Shown piece by piece: positions 1 through 8,336 of a stretch of DNA of 64,000 nucleotides. Source of the stretch: Polaromonas sp. GTDB taxonomy: Bacteria > Pseudomonadota > Gammaproteobacteria > Burkholderiales > Burkholderiaceae_C. Each line of letters begins with the position of its first letter. Positions within the stretch are counted from its first letter, which is position 1. The position numbers and the translations under genes were made by a program. The stretch is from contig NZ_JAQSDA010000012.1 in assembly GCF_029945685.1 (NCBI RefSeq), positions 83,418-147,417 on the forward strand, read 5' to 3'. The notes beneath the pieces were generated by a model, which saw nothing but the letters and a program-made list of their open reading frames with translations, did not search any database and was not told the DNA's origin.

Positions 1-387
1 GAACAGATTCATGATGAGGGAGAGCGCAATGGCCGACACCACGGCGCCGCCCAGACCCTGCACGGCGCGCGCCACAATCAGCAGCCCTTGGGAGTTGGCC
101 AGGCCGCAGGCCAGTGACGCCAGCGTGAACAGCACCAGGCCGGCCAGAAACAGCCGGCGTTGCCCGTACAGGTCACCCAGCCTTCCGCCCAGCAGCAGAA
201 AGCCGCCAAACGTGAGCATGTAGGCATTGACGACCCAGACCAGCGAGGTCTCCGAAAAAGCCAGGTCGGTGCGTATCGACGGCAGGGCCACGTTCACGAT
301 GGTGGTGTCGAGCACGATCATCAGCACACCGAGGCAAAGCACAGTGAGCGCCCACCAGCGTCTGCGGCTGTCCATCGCGGCACTCAT
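1..387 (-). CDS. MFS drug-efflux transporter (EmrB/QacA type), N-terminal part
   Basis: The gene runs off the left edge, so only about 129 N-terminal residues are visible. They start MSAAMDSRRRWW and show the first hydrophobic helix with LDTTIVNVALP (motif D1 of 14-TMS drug:H+ antiporters), then a loop with GGRLGDLYGQRR (MFS motif A), then two more hydrophobic helices. The family exports drugs or small amphipaths across the inner membrane using the proton gradient. The ATG at 387 is chosen because the frame is open and the protein begins like its relatives; an in-frame GTG lies at 393 and an ATG at 375. No strong ribosome binding site is visible. A perfect inverted repeat about 130 bp upstream is a candidate operator. 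The substrate cannot be told from sequence. Confidence 0.85.
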   Translation of the reverse strand, partial: MSAAMDSRRRWWALTVLCLGVLMIVLDTTIVNVALPSIRTDLAFSETSLVWVVNAYMLTFGGFLLLGGRLGDLYGQRRLFLAGLVLFTLASLACGLANSQGLLIVARAVQGLGGAVVSAIALSLIMNLF

Positions 388-516
388 GCGCACCGCCCGG
401 GACAGCCGGACGCCGGCGCTGCGGGTTGGACGGAAAAACGAGACATCGGCAAGTCCATGGTTGTGCTTTCAAGGCAAGTGTGCAAAAAGTGGGCGGGAAC
501 CACACACTTTCATTAA

Positions 517-535
517 TTGTGTACGGTGTACACAA
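517..535. promoter_or_regulatory. TetR-type operator candidate upstream of the MFS gene
   Basis: The arms TTGTGTAC (517-524) and GTACACAA (528-535) are perfect 8-bp inverted repeats around a GGT spacer. On the minus strand TTGTGT resembles a -35 element with an AT-rich stretch about 17 bases later, so the palindrome would overlap the MFS promoter. This layout is common for TetR or MarR repression of efflux pumps, but no such regulator lies inside the window. Confidence 0.5.
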
Positions 536-615
536 AAGCATACCAAAAATCATGAGCAGCGTCCACATCACGGGTGCCCGCTGCAGTTGGCGCCCTCCGT
601 CGGGGCCGGATCGCT

Positions 616-673
616 CTTTTTTTGATAGCTGCTTGCGTCCGTCCGTAAAGGGCTCAAGGCACTTTTGGCTACC
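616..673 (+). repeat. Dispersed repeat family A, copy 1
   Basis: This copy carries the family core TGATAGCTGCTTGCG followed by a GGGCTCAAGGC half and a T-rich edge. Members share GATAGCTGCTTGCGCCCG, a variable 6-8 base centre, then AGGGCTGGAGGC. About 15 copies occur in the window in both orientations. Confidence 0.75.
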
Positions 674-821
674 AACCGCCAACACGGACCGGCACCGGCA
701 CCGCCCGGGCTGTCGGCATGCACTGACAGCCAGCGGGGACCGTGACTGATGAAAATGCGTGGCGCAGGCGCCTAAGGTGGATCCTGAATCCATTCACCAC
801 GCAAGCACTCACGGAGCCCGC

Positions 822-1322
822 ATGAACACCCCTACTGCCGACAAGCAAACCCTCTGGGACCTGATCAAGGACATCAAATTCGGCATGCTGACGCACCGCC
901 ATACCGACGGCATGCTGCACAGCCACCCGCTGACCACCCAGAACCAGTCTGCTGACGAAGACGCGCGTCTGTATTTCTTTGTTTCACGCAACAGCGAAAT
1001 CGCCCGCCGCCTGGGGCAGGACGGCAATGTCAACGTGTCGTACGCCGACCCCGGCCGGGACAGCTATGTGTCCCTGTCCGGCCAGGGCGCGATTGTCGAA
1101 GACAGCGCGAAAAAGGCAGCCCTGTGGTCGCCGATGGCCAAGGCCTGGTTTCAAGGCCCCACTGATCCGGATCTCGGGCTGCTGGAAATCAGCATCCGCC
1201 ACGCCGAATACTGGGACGTGAAGGAAAGCAAGATGGTTCAGTTGGCCAAGATGGCCAAAGCCGCGCTGACCGGCGAGCCACCGAAAAACCTGGGCGAGCA
1301 CAAAGAGCTGAAGCTGTCCTGA
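822..1322 (+). CDS. Pyridoxamine 5'-phosphate oxidase-like (general stress protein 26 type) protein
   Basis: This 166-residue protein begins MNTPTADKQTLWDLIKDI and matches the small FMN-binding split-barrel family annotated as general stress protein 26 or PNPOx-like. Visible family features are FGMLTHR near residue 20, the paired strands GMLHSHPLT and LYFFVSRNS, and the C-terminal AEYWDVKESKMVQL, where this group typically has a Trp in the flavin pocket. The substrate is unknown; relatives bind FMN or FAD and are induced by stress in some bacteria. The ATG at 822 gives the usual family length. The reading frame extends upstream to 759, but that part has no homologous look and was left out. 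The next small gene starts 18 bases downstream and may be cotranscribed. Confidence 0.88.
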   Translation: MNTPTADKQTLWDLIKDIKFGMLTHRHTDGMLHSHPLTTQNQSADEDARLYFFVSRNSEIARRLGQDGNVNVSYADPGRDSYVSLSGQGAIVEDSAKKAALWSPMAKAWFQGPTDPDLGLLEISIRHAEYWDVKESKMVQLAKMAKAALTGEPPKNLGEHKELKLS

Positions 1323-1339
1323 AGCACCGGTTGCACGAC

Positions 1340-1723
1340 ATGCCACTTCTGTGCTTCAACAAGGCGACCGACCCGGCCGCACCCGACGACCTGCGGATCA
1401 ACCCGGCGGCCGTGCTCTACGTGGAAGCATCGCGGGCGGACCTGCTCGGCCAGACCACCATCCACCTGCTGGGACAGGGCACCAGCGTTAACGCGGTCAC
1501 GCAGTCCACCGCCACCGTGATCAGTGCCATCGGCGGCCTGGTGGGCGCCAGGCGCCACTACCTTGCGCCGCCGCCCGACGATGGGGCGAGCACCGTGTAC
1601 ATCTCACCCATCAATGTCAGCCATGTGCGGCCCAACCTGCCCGCCTCGTCGGACTTCTGGTATGTGAAGTTTGTCGACGGTTCGGAGTTGCGCATCGTTG
1701 ACCCCTTGCCGAGCGGTCTGTAG
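1340..1723 (+). CDS. Conserved hypothetical protein
   Basis: This 127-residue protein starts MPLLCFNK at an ATG (1340). I do not recognise its family. It has no signal peptide or membrane segment. It looks like a small soluble alpha/beta protein with two beta-rich stretches (AAVLYVEASRAD and FWYVKFVDGSELRIV) around a flexible Pro/Asp-rich middle. The last part resembles a ligand- or DNA-binding beta hairpin, but that is only an impression. It follows the PNPOx-like gene by 18 bases in the same direction and ends 12 bases before a strong bidirectional terminator, so the two are probably a short operon. Confidence 0.6.
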   Translation: MPLLCFNKATDPAAPDDLRINPAAVLYVEASRADLLGQTTIHLLGQGTSVNAVTQSTATVISAIGGLVGARRHYLAPPPDDGASTVYISPINVSHVRPNLPASSDFWYVKFVDGSELRIVDPLPSGL

Positions 1724-1734
1724 ATCGCCCAGAC

Positions 1735-1770
1735 AAAAAGCCCCGCAACTTTCGCTGCGGGGCTTTTTTT
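1735..1770. terminator. Bidirectional rho-independent terminator
   Basis: Stem AGCCCCGCA pairs with TGCGGGGCT around a short CTTTCG-like loop, with an A-run on the left and a T-run on the right. It separates the converging hypothetical gene (plus) and acnB (minus) and should serve both. Confidence 0.9.
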
Positions 1771-1784
1771 CGGGAGCGCCTGAC

Positions 1785-4400
1785 TTAAGCCGGCACGCTG
1801 TCCTTCACCGTATCCGCCATGTCGGTGTAATCCTTGACCTGGTCAAAGTTCAGGTACTGGTAGACCTCGGCACTGGCGGCCGTCAGCACACCCATGTCGG
1901 CCATGTATTCCTGTTTCGTCGGGATGCGGCCCAGCTTGGAGCAGATGGCGGCCAGTTCGGCAGAACCGAGGTAGACGTTGGAGTTTTTACCCAGGCGGTT
2001 CGGGAAGTTGCGTGTCGAGGTGGAGAACACCGTCGCGCCCTCTTTCACCTGCGCCTGGTTGCCCATGCACAGGCTGCAGCCCGGCATTTCCATGCGCGCA
2101 CCGGCCGAACCGAGCACGCCGTAGTGGCCTTCTTCTGTAAGTTGTTTGGCGTCCATCTTGGTCGGCGGCGCCATCCACAGCTTGACCGGGATGTCGCGCT
2201 TGTTCTCGAGCAGCTTGGACGCAGCGCGGAAATGGCCGATGTTGGTCATGCAGCTGCCGATGAACACCTCATCAATCTTGCTGCCGGCCACTTCGCCGAG
2301 GGTCTTCACGTCGTCCGGATCGTTCGGGCAGGCCACGATGGGTTCGTGGATGTCGGCCAGGTCGATCTCGATCACGGCGGTGTATTCCGCATCGGCATCG
2401 GCCTTGAGCAGTTGCGGGTCGGCCAGCCAGGCCTCCATGGCGGCGATGCGGCGCTTGATGGTGCGCACGTCCGAGTAACCCGAGGCAATCATCCACTTGA
2501 GCATGGTGATGTTGCTGGTGATGTACTCGATGATGGGTTCCTTGTTCAGGTGCACCGTGCAGCCGCCGGCAGAGCGCTCGGCCGAGGCATCGCTGAGTTC
2601 AAACGCCTGCTCGACCTTCAGATCGGGCAAGCCTTCGATTTCGAGGATGCGTCCCGAGAAGATGTTCTTCTTGCCCTGCTTGGCGACCGTCAGCAGGCCG
2701 GCCTTGATGGCATACAGCGGAATCGCGTTGACCAGGTCGCGCAGGGTGATGCCGGGCTGCATCTGGCCCTTGAAACGAACCAGCACCGACTCGGGCATGT
2801 CCAGGGGCATCACGCCGGTGGCAGCGCCAAAAGCGACCAGGCCAGAGCCTGCCGGGAAGCTGATGCCGATGGGGAACCGTGTGTGGCTGTCACCGCCGGT
2901 GCCGACCGTGTCGGGCAGAAGCATGCGGTTGAGCCAGCTGTGGATGATGCCGTCGCCCGGGCGCAGCGGGATGCCGCCGCGGTCGCTCATGAACTCGGGC
3001 AACTCGTGGTGCATCTTCACGTCGACCGGCTTGGGATAGGCGGCGGTGTGGCAGAAGGACTGCATCACCAGGTCAGCCGAAAAGCCCAGGCAGGCCAGGT
3101 CTTTCAGCTCGTCGCGGGTCATCGGGCCAGTGGTGTCCTGGGAACCGACGGAGGTCATCTTCGGCTCGCAATAGGTTCCCGGGCGCACGCCCTGGCCTTC
3201 GGGCAGACCGACTGCGCGGCCGACCATTTTCTGCGCCAGCGTGAAACCACGCTCGCTGGCGACGGGTGCCTGCGGCAGGCGGAACAGGGTGGAGACCGGC
3301 AAGCCCAACGCCCAGCGCGCCTTGGCGGTCAGGCCGCGGCCGACGATCAGCGGAATGCGGCCGCCGGCGCGCACTTCGTCAAACAACACCTCGCTCTTGA
3401 GCTTGAATTCGGCGATGACCTTGCCGTCTTTCAGCGCCTTGCCGTCGTAGGGGCGCAGCTCGATCACGTCGCCCATGGCCATCTGGCTCACGTCGAGCTC
3501 GATCGGCAGCGCGCCCGAGTCTTCCATGGTGTTGTAGAAAATCGGCGCGATTTTTGCGCCCAGGCAGACACCGCCAAAACGCTTGTTCGGCACAAAAGGG
3601 ATGTCCTGACCGGTGAACCACAGCACCGAGTTGGTGGCCGACTTGCGTGACGAGCCGGTGCCCACCACGTCGCCGACATAGGCCACGAGGTTGCCCTTGG
3701 CTTTCAGCTCCTCGATGAATTTGACCGGGCCGCGTTTGCCGTCTTCTTCCGGCGTGACGCCGGGACGGGCATTTTTGTGCATCGCCAGCGCGTGCAGCGG
3801 AATGTCGGGGCGGCTCCAGGCGTCGGGTGCAGGCGACAGGTCGTCGGTGTTGATCTCCCCGGCCACCTTGAACACGGTCAGCTTGATGGACTCAGGGACT
3901 TCGGGGCGGCTGGTGAACCACTCGGCATCGGCCCAGCTTTGCAGCACGGCCTTGGCGTATTTGTTGCCCTTGTCGGCTTTTTCCTTGACGTCGTGAAACT
4001 GGTCGAACATCAGCAGGGTATTTTTCAGGCCGCTGGCGGCCTGGCTGGCGACGCTGTCTTCGGCGTCGTCGAGCAAATCGATCATCGGGCTGATGTTGTA
4101 GCCCCCAAGCATGGTGCCCAGCAATTGCGTGGCCTTTTCACGCGAGATCAACGAACACTTCTCGGTCCCGTGTGCCACGGCGGCCAGGTAGCTGGCCTTG
4201 ACTTTGGCCGCGTCATCAACGCCGGCCGGCACGCGGTGCGTGATCAGCTCGACCAGAAAGGCCTCTTCGCCCTTGGGCGGGTTCTTCAGCAGCTCGATGA
4301 CTTCGCCCGTCTGTTTGGCCGACAGCGGCAGCGGCGGGATGCCGAGCGCGGCGCGCTCGGCCACGTGGTTGCGATAACTTGTGATGAACTCGGACACCAT
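1785..4400 (-). CDS. acnB: Bifunctional aconitate hydratase B / 2-methylisocitrate dehydratase
   Basis: AcnB (871 residues) interconverts citrate and isocitrate through cis-aconitate in the TCA cycle and can dehydrate 2-methylisocitrate. The protein has the AcnB order: an N-terminal HEAT-like domain starting [13 protein letters not shown], the swivel domain, then the catalytic domains. The 4Fe-4S ligands are Cys717 in GSCMTN and Cys775 and Cys778 in CSLCMGN. The ATG at 4400 is preceded by AGGAGA at good spacing, which decides it over an in-frame start seven codons upstream. It follows an exported unknown, a CitE-like lyase and mdh on the same strand and may be the last gene of that run. AcnB apoprotein of other bacteria binds mRNAs when iron is low; nothing here tests that. 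Confidence 0.98.
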   Translation of the reverse strand: MVSEFITSYRNHVAERAALGIPPLPLSAKQTGEVIELLKNPPKGEEAFLVELITHRVPAGVDDAAKVKASYLAAVAHGTEKCSLISREKATQLLGTMLGGYNISPMIDLLDDAEDSVASQAASGLKNTLLMFDQFHDVKEKADKGNKYAKAVLQSWADAEWFTSRPEVPESIKLTVFKVAGEINTDDLSPAPDAWSRPDIPLHALAMHKNARPGVTPEEDGKRGPVKFIEELKAKGNLVAYVGDVVGTGSSRKSATNSVLWFTGQDIPFVPNKRFGGVCLGAKIAPIFYNTMEDSGALPIELDVSQMAMGDVIELRPYDGKALKDGKVIAEFKLKSEVLFDEVRAGGRIPLIVGRGLTAKARWALGLPVSTLFRLPQAPVASERGFTLAQKMVGRAVGLPEGQGVRPGTYCEPKMTSVGSQDTTGPMTRDELKDLACLGFSADLVMQSFCHTAAYPKPVDVKMHHELPEFMSDRGGIPLRPGDGIIHSWLNRMLLPDTVGTGGDSHTRFPIGISFPAGSGLVAFGAATGVMPLDMPESVLVRFKGQMQPGITLRDLVNAIPLYAIKAGLLTVAKQGKKNIFSGRILEIEGLPDLKVEQAFELSDASAERSAGGCTVHLNKEPIIEYITSNITMLKWMIASGYSDVRTIKRRIAAMEAWLADPQLLKADADAEYTAVIEIDLADIHEPIVACPNDPDDVKTLGEVAGSKIDEVFIGSCMTNIGHFRAASKLLENKRDIPVKLWMAPPTKMDAKQLTEEGHYGVLGSAGARMEMPGCSLCMGNQAQVKEGATVFSTSTRNFPNRLGKNSNVYLGSAELAAICSKLGRIPTKQEYMADMGVLTAASAEVYQYLNFDQVKDYTDMADTVKDSVPA

Positions 4401-4460
4401 GGTTTTTTCTCCTGTACTCAAAAAAATTTCAAAGCAGCGCGCGCCGTTGCTGGTCAGCTG

Positions 4461-5075
4461 TTATTCCGCTTTGGCGGGCAGCGCCGGTTGCGCTGAACCC
4501 GTGCCAGCCAGGGCGGGAGCCGGCTTGGCTACAGGCAGGGGATCCAGAATGCTCACCGGGGGGTTCTTTTTCATCTCGTCGGCAAAGGTCAGCTGCGCAG
4601 GGCTCATGCACTCGTCGGCCAGCCGCTGGCCCTGCTTCTGGCTCATCAGCATGGACTTGTTGCCCAGCTGCAGCCACATGGCGCCGGCACGGCCGTCTTC
4701 CAGGCGGATGGCGCCGGTACGGCTTCCGACAGGGTGCATGCGGAAACGCGTCTTGCCCGTTTGCACCAGGAAAAAGCCCGGGCGCTTCTCGCTCGGCGTG
4801 ATGGTGACGAAAGCACCGAGTTCACAGGGAATCGTGCCCACATAGACCCGTTTGGCAATTTCCAGGTCTTCGGCGGTCAGCGTGACATTCGGGTCGTCAT
4901 CGATGGGCGTCATTTCCTCGACCGCTTTGGCCGCCGAACGTTTGATCGGCGCGCGTTTGGCGGCCTGTTCGGGCTTCGCGACGGCCGCTTTGGGGGCGGG
5001 TTTGGGCGTGGCCGTCTGGGCCAGCAGCAGAGCGGGGGCGGCAAGCGCCAGGGCAGCAAGAACAATGCGTTTCAT
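4461..5075 (-). CDS. Exported hypothetical protein
   Basis: This 204-residue protein begins with a clear signal peptide (MKRIVLAALALAAPALLLAQ), so it is probably periplasmic. An Ala/Lys/Pro-rich linker covers about residues 21-55. A folded core follows with VYVGTIPCELGAFVTI, FRMHPVGSRTGAIRLED and GAMWLQLGNKSMLM; a second Cys is in ADECMSPAQ. The tail is again Pro/Ala-rich. I do not know a function for this family. The ATG at 5075 has a GGAAACCCC leader and starts the signal peptide cleanly. It sits between the CitE-like gene (39 bases upstream) and acnB (60 bases downstream) on one strand, suggesting cotranscription with TCA genes without proving a shared role. Confidence 0.75.
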   Translation of the reverse strand: MKRIVLAALALAAPALLLAQTATPKPAPKAAVAKPEQAAKRAPIKRSAAKAVEEMTPIDDDPNVTLTAEDLEIAKRVYVGTIPCELGAFVTITPSEKRPGFFLVQTGKTRFRMHPVGSRTGAIRLEDGRAGAMWLQLGNKSMLMSQKQGQRLADECMSPAQLTFADEMKKNPPVSILDPLPVAKPAPALAGTGSAQPALPAKAE

Positions 5076-5114
5076 GGGGTTTCCTTGGGAAAAGATCGGC
5101 AATCTGGCAAGCAA

Positions 5115-6104
5115 CTAATGAAGCGCGGCAGAAAAATATGCCTGCGCCTCATGCGGTAATACGCGGCCGGTCTGGTGCGCCCGCTCCAGCACCTGCCAGA
5201 AATAGCGGTAACTGGCGCGGTCGTGCAACTGGCCTTCAAAACTGATGGGCGCCCAATCGTCATGTGCGCCAGCAGCTATTATTTTTGTAGCGTTCTCGAT
5301 CTCGCCTTCGCTGGGCGCAAAAGCCTCGAGGATGGGACGGATCTGGCCCGGGTGGATGCTCCACATGCGGGTGTAGCCGAACTCACGGGCGGCTTTTTGG
5401 GCAGCCGCCTTCATGGCTGCAGTGTCACTGAATTCGGTGACAACACAGTGCGAGGGAACTTTGGCGTACGCGTGGGAGGCCGAGGCAATCTCGAGCTTGG
5501 CGCGCACCACCAGCGGATGCGTGAACTGGCCCTGGCTGCTCATGCCAGCGGCGGGAATGGCACCGCCGTGGCTGGAGACAAAGTCCATCAGGCCGAAGCT
5601 GAGCGACTGCACACGCGGATGGGCCGCGATGGCGAAGGCACGGTGCACCGCCGCGGGTGATTCCAGCAGCACATGGACAGGCAGTTCAGCCCGCGAGGCC
5701 GCAGCCAGGGCGGCCACCACGCGTTCAACATCGGCGACCGATTCGACCTTGGGCACCATGAGGTGACAGAGCCTGTCGCCGACCTGGCCGGCAATGGTGG
5801 CAATGTCCGCTTCAAACGCCGGATGGTCCACCGCATGGACCCGCACGGCGACGCGTGCCCCGTCGGCGGCTTGCGCGACCAGCGCGCACACCAGTGCCGC
5901 GTGATCGGCCTCGCCACCCACGGGCGCGCCGTCCTCGCAGTCCAGCGTCACGTCGAACACGCAGGTGCCGAACTCCTCGGTCATCTCCGCCTGCAACTGC
6001 AGGCTTTTGCGCATCCGTGCTTCGACGCCGCTGTAGTGGTCACAGACCGGCAGGAAAGCTGCCGCGGCCTGTGCACCCAGAAGAACGTCGCGAGGATGTG
6101 TCAC
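5115..6104 (-). CDS. HpcH/HpaI aldolase / CitE-like CoA ester lyase
   Basis: This 329-residue protein belongs to the HpcH/HpaI–citrate lyase beta (CitE) superfamily of TIM-barrel lyases. Visible are the metal/acid cluster [12 protein letters not shown], the [12 protein letters not shown] strand with the conserved Glu, [12 protein letters not shown] and [10 protein letters not shown], and the C-terminal [11 protein letters not shown] typical of the CitE/malyl-CoA lyase branch. The probable reaction is cleavage or hydrolysis of a CoA thioester such as malyl- or citramalyl-CoA; the exact substrate is inferred, not shown. No citC, citD or citF is nearby, so it is not part of a classical citrate lyase. 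It lies 20 bases after mdh and 39 before the exported protein, in one likely operon. A piece of repeat family A lies inside the coding sequence near residues 272-282. Confidence 0.88.
   Translation of the reverse strand: MTHPRDVLLGAQAAAAFLPVCDHYSGVEARMRKSLQLQAEMTEEFGTCVFDVTLDCEDGAPVGGEADHAALVCALVAQAADGARVAVRVHAVDHPAFEADIATIAGQVGDRLCHLMVPKVESVADVERVVAALAAASRAELPVHVLLESPAAVHRAFAIAAHPRVQSLSFGLMDFVSSHGGAIPAAGMSSQGQFTHPLVVRAKLEIASASHAYAKVPSHCVVTEFSDTAAMKAAAQKAAREFGYTRMWSIHPGQIRPILEAFAPSEGEIENATKIIAAGAHDDWAPISFEGQLHDRASYRYFWQVLERAHQTGRVLPHEAQAYFSAALH
5261..5291 (-). repeat. Partial family A repeat inside the CitE-like gene
   Basis: Read on the minus strand this is GCTACAAAAATAATAGCTGC followed by TGGCGCACATG, matching the left half of family A (a tract like GCTA-N-AAATAATAGCTGCTTGCGC). 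It encodes roughly [11 protein letters not shown] in frame. It may be a repeat insertion tolerated in a surface loop. Confidence 0.5.
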
Positions 6105-6124
6105 TACCGTGTGTGCTTCTGCAA

Positions 6125-7111
6125 TCAGAGCAGGTGGGCGACGCCGGCCTGCTCACCCTGCAGCTCTTCCAGGGTCTTGTTGATGCGTTCCTGGCTGAAC
6201 GCGTCGATCTCCAGGCCCTCGACCAGCTTGTATTCACCGCCTTCGCAGGTGACGGGGAAGCCGAACATCGTGTCCTTCGGAATGCCGTACTGGCCGTCCG
6301 ACGGAATGCCCATGGTGACCCATTTGCCCTTGGTGCCCAGCGCCCAGTCGCGCATGTGGTCGATGGCGGCGTTGGCAGCCGAGGCGGCGGACGACGAACC
6401 GCGCGCTTCAATGATGGCGGCGCCGCGCTTGCCGACGGTGGGCAGGAACACGTTGGCGTTCCATTCCTGGTCGTTGATCATCTTGGCGACGCTTTCGCCA
6501 TTGATGGTGGCGAAGCGGTAGTCGGCGTACATGGTCGGCGAGTGGTTGCCCCAGACCGTGAGTTTTTCGATGTCGGCCACGGCCTTGCCGGTTTTGGCGG
6601 CGAGCTGGCTGGCAGCACGGTTGTGGTCCAGGCGCAGCATGGCGGTGAAGTTCTTGCGCTGCAGGTCGGGCGCGCTTTTCATCGCGATGTAGGCATTGGT
6701 GTTGGCGGGGTTGCCAACCACCAGCACCTTGACGTTGCGGCTGGCGACGGCATTGAGTGCCTTGCCCTGCGCGGTGAAGATGGCGCCGTTGACGGCCAGC
6801 AGCTCGGCACGCTCCATGCCCGGGCCGCGGGGACGCGAACCCACCAGCAGCGCGTAGTCAGCATCCTTGAAGGCCTTCATGGGATCGTCATAGGCCTCCA
6901 TGCCCACCAGCAGCGGGAAGGCGCAGTCGTCGAGCTCCATCATCACGCCCTTGAGCGCCTTTTGCGGGCCTTCCACAGGCACTTCCAGCAGTTGCAGGAT
7001 CACCGGCTGGTCCTTGCCCAGCATTTCACCGGAAGCGATGCGAAACAGAAGTGCGTAACCGATTTGACCAGCGGCCCCTGTAACGGCAACACGGACGGGT
7101 TTTTTGCTCAT
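6125..7111 (-). CDS. mdh: Malate dehydrogenase
   Basis: Mdh (328 residues) oxidises malate to oxaloacetate with NAD+ in the TCA cycle. It shows the Rossmann motif [14 protein letters not shown] near residue 10, the substrate loop [14 protein letters not shown] with the two catalytic-site Arg residues, [10 protein letters not shown], and the active-site His in [11 protein letters not shown]. Length fits the group of cytosolic-type bacterial malate dehydrogenases. The ATG at 7111 (MSKKPVRV) is chosen over an upstream in-frame start because the Rossmann fold begins at once. It is the first gene of a minus-strand run (mdh, CitE-like, exported protein, acnB) and is divergent from a GntR-family regulator 184 bp away, so the shared region probably controls both. 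Confidence 0.98.
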   Translation of the reverse strand: MSKKPVRVAVTGAAGQIGYALLFRIASGEMLGKDQPVILQLLEVPVEGPQKALKGVMMELDDCAFPLLVGMEAYDDPMKAFKDADYALLVGSRPRGPGMERAELLAVNGAIFTAQGKALNAVASRNVKVLVVGNPANTNAYIAMKSAPDLQRKNFTAMLRLDHNRAASQLAAKTGKAVADIEKLTVWGNHSPTMYADYRFATINGESVAKMINDQEWNANVFLPTVGKRGAAIIEARGSSSAASAANAAIDHMRDWALGTKGKWVTMGIPSDGQYGIPKDTMFGFPVTCEGGEYKLVEGLEIDAFSQERINKTLEELQGEQAGVAHLL

Positions 7112-7274
7112 GGTGGAGAACTCCAGGAAGGTTGTAAATCGGTTGAAGAGGTAACAATGAAGTGGTTTGCGCAGCCTGGGTGCCCCGAACGCATGTGACA
7201 TACATCACACAGGGCAAAGCGTTGCGTCGACTCAGCCAAAGATTTTACGCTGGAAAACCCGCAGGCGTCAATTT

Positions 7275-7294
7275 GTCTTATGTCTTATATAAGA
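7275..7294. promoter_or_regulatory. Palindromic operator candidate between mdh and the GntR gene
   Basis: A perfect 12-bp palindrome TCTTATATAAGA lies at 7283-7294, with an extra GTCTTAT half-site directly before it (7275-7281 and 7282-7288 are tandem GTCTTAT units). Its place between mdh and a divergent GntR-type gene fits autoregulation and control of mdh. That the adjacent GntR protein is the binder is an inference. Confidence 0.6.
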
Positions 7295-7295
7295 T

Positions 7296-8093
7296 ATGAT
7301 TGGACAGCTTCACACACTCCCCATGGCCGCCATCCCGCCCCCGTCCGCCGATGATTTTGCAGGTGCCACGCCGGCCTTCAGCCCGTTGTACCAGCAGATC
7401 AAGGGCCTGATCCTGCAAAGCCTGCAATCGGGCGAGTGGAAGCCGGGTGAAGCCATTCCCTCCGAGATGGATCTTGCCGCGCGCTACCGCGTGAGCCAGG
7501 GCACGGTGCGCAAGGCCATTGATGAGCTGGCCGCCGACAACCTGGTGGTGCGGCGTCAGGGCAAGGGCACCTTTGTGGCCACGCACGCCGAGCAGCATGT
7601 GCAGTTCCGTTTTCTCAAACTCGTGCCCGACAGCGGCACGCCGGGCAGCGAAGGCCCGGCCCAGCGCGACATCATCGACTGCCGGCGCGTGCGCGCCAGC
7701 GCCGACATTGCCCGCGCGCTGGCGCTGCGCACCGGCGATGCCGTGCTGCAGGCACGCCGCGTGCTGAGTTTTGCCGGAACACCGACAATTCTGGAAGACC
7801 TCTGGTTGCCCGCGGCCCCGTTCAAGGGCCTGACCACCGAGCGGCTGGCCGACTACCACGGCCCGATGTACGCGCTGTTCGAGACCGAGTTCAATGTGCG
7901 CATGGTTCGCGCCGAAGAAAAAATACGCGCCGAGGCCGCCACCGACGGGCGCGAGCTGCTCCTGAAAGTGGAGCAAGGCACGCCCTTGCTGAGCGTGGAG
8001 CGCATTGCCTACACCTACAACGATGTGCCGATGGAGTTGCGGCGCGGTTATTACCGCACCGACACCCACTATTACCGCAATACCCTGAGCTGA
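7296..8093 (+). CDS. GntR-family (HutC/UTRA-type) transcriptional regulator
   Basis: This protein of up to 265 residues has an N-terminal GntR winged helix (PLYQQIKGLILQSLQSGEW, IPSEMDLAARYRVSQGTVRK and the wing VRRQGKGTFVATH) and a C-terminal UTRA effector domain (about residues 100-255). It is a probable ligand-responsive DNA-binding repressor. It is divergent from mdh, so control of TCA-cycle genes is likely by context. The start is uncertain: the ATG at 7296 lies right after the palindrome with no ribosome binding site, which would suit a leaderless mRNA; the ATG at 7323 (MAAIPPPSADD) is the alternative and keeps all domains. The DUF2256 gene follows after 8 bases. Confidence 0.9.
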   Translation: MIGQLHTLPMAAIPPPSADDFAGATPAFSPLYQQIKGLILQSLQSGEWKPGEAIPSEMDLAARYRVSQGTVRKAIDELAADNLVVRRQGKGTFVATHAEQHVQFRFLKLVPDSGTPGSEGPAQRDIIDCRRVRASADIARALALRTGDAVLQARRVLSFAGTPTILEDLWLPAAPFKGLTTERLADYHGPMYALFETEFNVRMVRAEEKIRAEAATDGRELLLKVEQGTPLLSVERIAYTYNDVPMELRRGYYRTDTHYYRNTLS

Positions 8094-8101
8094 AAGCGGC
8101 C

Positions 8102-8281
8102 ATGGGCTTCAAGGGCAACAAGTCATCGCTGCCGAGCAAGACCTGCCTGGCCTGCGGCCGCGAGATGAGCTGGCGCAAAAGCTGGGCGAAAAACTGGGAC
8201 CAGGTCAAATACTGCTCCCAGTCCTGCCGCGCGAACAAACCAGCAACAGGAAGGCCGGCAGCAGTAGCCGACAAAACATAG
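8102..8281 (+). CDS. DUF2256 small zinc-finger-like protein
   Basis: This 59-residue protein (start MGFKGNKSSLPSKTC) has two Cys pairs, CLACGREMSWRK and YCSQSCR, with the KxWxxxWDxVKYCS core of DUF2256. The four Cys probably bind zinc. DUF2256 proteins are often encoded beside photolyase/cryptochrome-like proteins, as here (55 bases upstream of one). The biochemical role is unknown. It begins 8 bases after the GntR stop codon, so it may be cotranscribed with that gene. Confidence 0.85.
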   Translation: MGFKGNKSSLPSKTCLACGREMSWRKSWAKNWDQVKYCSQSCRANKPATGRPAAVADKT

Positions 8282-8336
8282 GCCGTATTGCACCGCGGGG
8301 CATTGGCGGCCGCACGGTTCAGGGACAATTGCGGCA

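Larger units (their letters stand above)
388..821. other. Intergenic region between divergent MFS and PNPOx-like genes
   Basis: I see no credible coding gene in these 434 bases. They hold the divergent promoters of the MFS gene (left) and the PNPOx-like gene (right), a TetR-type inverted repeat at 517-535, and a copy of dispersed repeat family A near 616-673. Open frames crossing this region have shadow-like composition and conflict with both flanking genes. Confidence 0.7.

Noticed and set aside
759..821. N-terminal extension of the PNPOx-like protein
   Set aside because: Starts at a non-ATG codon without a ribosome binding site and adds residues not seen in the family.
1671..3650. Long plus-strand open frame opposite acnB
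   Set aside because: It is the antisense shadow of acnB in GC-rich DNA; its His/Gly/Val-rich composition has no domain, and acnB is certain.
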